A DNA stretch of 64,000 nt, from assembly GCF_003339815.1 (NCBI RefSeq), contig NZ_PPTT01000001.1, positions 186,001 through 250,000 of the forward strand, given 5' to 3'. This document shows, piece by piece, positions 62,061 through 64,000 of this stretch. The position numbers and the translations under genes were made by a program. The notes under the pieces are model-generated. The model saw only the letters and a program-made list of their open reading frames with translations, was not told the DNA's origin and did not search any database. This DNA is from Eggerthella sinensis (GTDB taxonomy: Bacteria; Actinomycetota; Coriobacteriia; Coriobacteriales; Eggerthellaceae). Numbering within the stretch: position 1 is the stretch's first letter; every line of letters starts with the position of its first letter.

Positions 62061-62783
62061 ATGACCAAGTTTATCGCAGAGGAATCCTTCTGGCAGCTGT
62101 TCCCCGATGCCGCCATCGGCATCATCGTCGCCCGCTCGCTCAAGGGCGCCGCAGACGTGTCCGAGGAAGACGCGGCGGCCATCGCCTCCCTGCTTGCCGA
62201 GGCGAATCGCGCGGCCGACCGGCACCTGACCAGCAACACCACCTCGCAGAACGAGGTGGTGCGCGTGTGGCGCGAGGCGTATCAGCAGTTCAAGACGAAG
62301 AAGGGCGCGCGCTGCTCCATCGAGAACCTGCTCAAACGCGTGCTGAAGGGCAACCCCGTGGGGTCCATCACGCCGTCGGTGGACATCTACAACGCGATTT
62401 CGCTCAAATACGCGTTGCCGGTGGGCGGCGAGGATATCGACTCGTTCGTCGGCGATTTCCGCCTGGGCATCACCGAGGGCGGCGACGCGTTCCTGCCCAT
62501 CGGCGAGGATGCGGAAGACCCCACGCTGCCTGGCGAGCTGTGCTATCGCGACGACGAAGGGGCCGTGTGCCGCTGCTGGAACTGGCGCGACGGCCAGCGC
62601 TCGGCGCTCACCGACGACTCGGAGAACGCCATTTTGGTTATGGAATGCGTCGACCCGGCGCGGCGCGCCGACCTCGATGCGGCCCTCGACGAGTTCGCTG
62701 CGCTCATGGAACGCTACCTGGGAGCGCACATCGTCGAGCGCACGATCGTCGACCGCGCGCATCCCGAGGTGGTGATCGCCTAG
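62061..62783 (+). CDS. B3/B4 tRNA-binding-domain protein
   Basis: A 240-residue protein resembling the B3/B4 domain of phenylalanyl-tRNA synthetase beta chain, found alone in many bacteria (SIENLLKRVLKGNPVGSITPSVDIYNAISLKYALPVGGEDID, read in short segments, is the typical core). Stand-alone members are thought to act on mischarged tRNA or bind small molecules, but no role is established. ATG 62061 with GAGG upstream. Divergent from nrfA and convergent with the sulfhydrylase gene. Confidence 0.8.
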   Translation: MTKFIAEESFWQLFPDAAIGIIVARSLKGAADVSEEDAAAIASLLAEANRAADRHLTSNTTSQNEVVRVWREAYQQFKTKKGARCSIENLLKRVLKGNPVGSITPSVDIYNAISLKYALPVGGEDIDSFVGDFRLGITEGGDAFLPIGEDAEDPTLPGELCYRDDEGAVCRCWNWRDGQRSALTDDSENAILVMECVDPARRADLDAALDEFAALMERYLGAHIVERTIVDRAHPEVVIA

Positions 62784-62803
62784 CACACCGGGAGCCAGCG
62801 GCC

Positions 62804-62831
62804 GGGAGCCGGCGGCTGCGCGTCGGCTCCC
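62804..62831. terminator. Weak hairpin between convergent genes
   Basis: GGGAGCCG (62804-62811) pairs with CGGCTCCC (62824-62831). A direct repeat of GGGAGCC at 62790-62796 could pair with the same arm. No T-run follows. Confidence 0.45.
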
Positions 62832-62839
62832 AGCGCTCG

Positions 62840-64000
62840 CTAGACCGCGGCCAGGGCCTGATCGACGTCGGCGATGAGGTCTTCGGTGGCCTCGATGCCG
62901 CACGACAGGCGGATGAGGTCGAGCGTGATGCCGGCAGCGGCCAGCTCTTCGTCGTTCATCTGGCGATGCGTCGCGTTGGCCGGATGCAGCACGCAGGTGC
63001 GCGCGTCGGCCACGTGTGTGGCAATTTGCGCCAGCTTGAGGTTCGCCATGAACGTTTCGGCCGCCGCGCGGCCGCCGGCCACGCCGAAGCTCACCACGCC
63101 GCTCGCGCCGCCGGGCAGGTACTTCTGCGCCAGCTCGTAGTACGCGTCGCCCGGCAGGCCCGGGTAGCGCACCCATGCCACCTGCGGATGAGCCGCCAGA
63201 TGCTCGGCCAGCGCCAGGCCGTTCTTGCTGTGCTGCGCCATGCGCAGGTGCAGGCTTTCCAGTCCCAGGTTGATAAGGTAGGCGTTCTGCGGCGACTGGA
63301 TGGCACCGAAGTCGCGCATGAGCTGGGCCGTCGCCTTCGTGATGAACGCGCCTCCCAGCCCGAAGCGCTCGGTGTACGTCACGCCGTGGTAGCTCTCGTC
63401 GGGCGTTGTGAGGCCGGGGAACCTGTCCGCATGCGCGTTCCAATCGAAGCGCCCCGCATCCACGATAGCCCCGCCCACGCTCGCGCCGTGGCCGTCCATG
63501 TACTTCGTTGTGGAGTGCGTCACGATGTCGGCGCCCCACTCGATGGGACGGCAGTTCACCGGAGTGGGAAACGTGTTGTCCACGATAAGCGGCACGCCGT
63601 GCGCGTGCGCAGCCGCGGCGAAGCGCTCGATATCGAGCACCGACAGCGCCGGGTTCGCGATGGTCTCGCCGAACACGGCCTTCGTGTTCGGCTGGAACGC
63701 GGCCTCCAATTCCTCATCGGTGCAGTCGGGCGCGACGAACGTGCATTCCAGCCCCATGCGCTTCATGGTGACGGCGAGCAGGTTGAACGTGCCGCCGTAG
63801 ATGGCGGAGCTTGCCACCACGTGATCGCCCGCCCCGGCGATGTTGAACACGGCGAAGAAGTTGGCCGCCTGCCCCGACGACGTGAGCATAGCCGCCGTGC
63901 CGCCCTCGAGTTCGGCGATTTTCGCAGCCACGAAGTCGTTCGTGGGATTCGCGAGGCGCGTGTAGAAGTAGCCGGCCTCCTCGAGGTCGAACAGGCGCCC
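62840..64000 (-). CDS. O-acetylhomoserine sulfhydrylase-type PLP enzyme, partial (cut by right edge)
   Basis: At least 386 residues of a Cys/Met-metabolism PLP enzyme; the frame stays open to the right edge, so the N-terminus is missing. The visible start region YFYTRLANPTND, SSGQAANFFAV, IVDNTFPTP and the PLP lysine in THSTTKYMDGHG match MetY-type O-acetylhomoserine (thiol)-lyases. Predicted to make homocysteine from O-acetylhomoserine and sulfide. Distinguishing it from cystathionine gamma-synthase or methionine gamma-lyase needs the full sequence. Confidence 0.88.
   Translation of the reverse strand, partial: GRLFDLEEAGYFYTRLANPTNDFVAAKIAELEGGTAAMLTSSGQAANFFAVFNIAGAGDHVVASSAIYGGTFNLLAVTMKRMGLECTFVAPDCTDEELEAAFQPNTKAVFGETIANPALSVLDIERFAAAAHAHGVPLIVDNTFPTPVNCRPIEWGADIVTHSTTKYMDGHGASVGGAIVDAGRFDWNAHADRFPGLTTPDESYHGVTYTERFGLGGAFITKATAQLMRDFGAIQSPQNAYLINLGLESLHLRMAQHSKNGLALAEHLAAHPQVAWVRYPGLPGDAYYELAQKYLPGGASGVVSFGVAGGRAAAETFMANLKLAQIATHVADARTCVLHPANATHRQMNDEELAAAGITLDLIRLSCGIEATEDLIADVDQALAAV

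Noticed and set aside
1-64000. CRISPR arrays, insertion sequences, phage genes, tRNA or rRNA genes
   Set aside because: None recognised. There are no regularly spaced repeats and no transposase or integrase motifs. Absence of tRNA genes is by eye only; a covariance-model scan would be decisive.

Overview
The window looks like chromosome of a high-GC, anaerobic gut actinobacterium of the Eggerthellaceae (Eggerthella, Gordonibacter or a relative). This is inferred from gene content: many secreted Tat-type flavin reductases, each beside a membrane-anchored LuxR regulator, multihaem lipoproteins, an NrfA-type nitrite reductase, type III glutamine synthetase, and actinobacterial-style near-leaderless starts. 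No tRNA, rRNA, CRISPR array or insertion sequence was seen. Two perfect 16-bp parS palindromes (2949-2964 and 48015-48030) suggest an origin-proximal location.

Left part (1-14 kb): branched-chain amino acid genes (ilvE, cimA, a TrpR-like regulator cut by the edge); a VTC-domain polyphosphate polymerase / DUF4956 / DUF4353 lipoprotein operon; a two-component system; a Bcr/CflA-type exporter; a MerR regulator divergent from a paired SMR efflux system; and type III glutamine synthetase.

14-31 kb and 48-52 kb: five modules, each a flavoprotein reductase (FrdA/flavocytochrome-c/AprA-like) with a polytopic LuxR-type regulator. One module has an AprB-like ferredoxin. Another has a hexahaem lipoprotein and a beta-helix lipoprotein. 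They look like a set of substrate-specific terminal reductases, each with its own membrane sensor. A PIN/RelB-type toxin-antitoxin pair lies between two modules.

31-46.6 kb: the most unusual region, a 15.5-kb catabolic island read entirely on the minus strand. It holds four duplicated-domain EthD-like proteins, three short-chain dehydrogenases, a BaiE-like dehydratase, two BaiCD/BaiH-like Fe-S flavin enoate reductases, three transporters and an HxlR regulator. Three transcription units each begin with an EthD gene. These three promoters and the hxlR promoter carry the same ACTTNNAAGT palindrome immediately upstream of the -35 box. I read it as one regulon importing and reductively dehydroxylating a cyclic, probably steroid- or polyphenol-like, substrate. 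No CoA ligase or CoA transferase is present, so it is not a standard bai operon.

46.8-64 kb: rpsI-rplM; a diguanylate cyclase whose promoter spacer holds a G10 tract; a sulfite-oxidase-like molybdoprotein operon (one gene fused to a trihaem domain, its paralogue split into two genes); a 521-residue protein of unknown family; a redox/haem-sensing two-component system downstream of lipoprotein nrfA; a B3/B4-domain protein; and an O-acetylhomoserine sulfhydrylase-type gene cut by the right edge.
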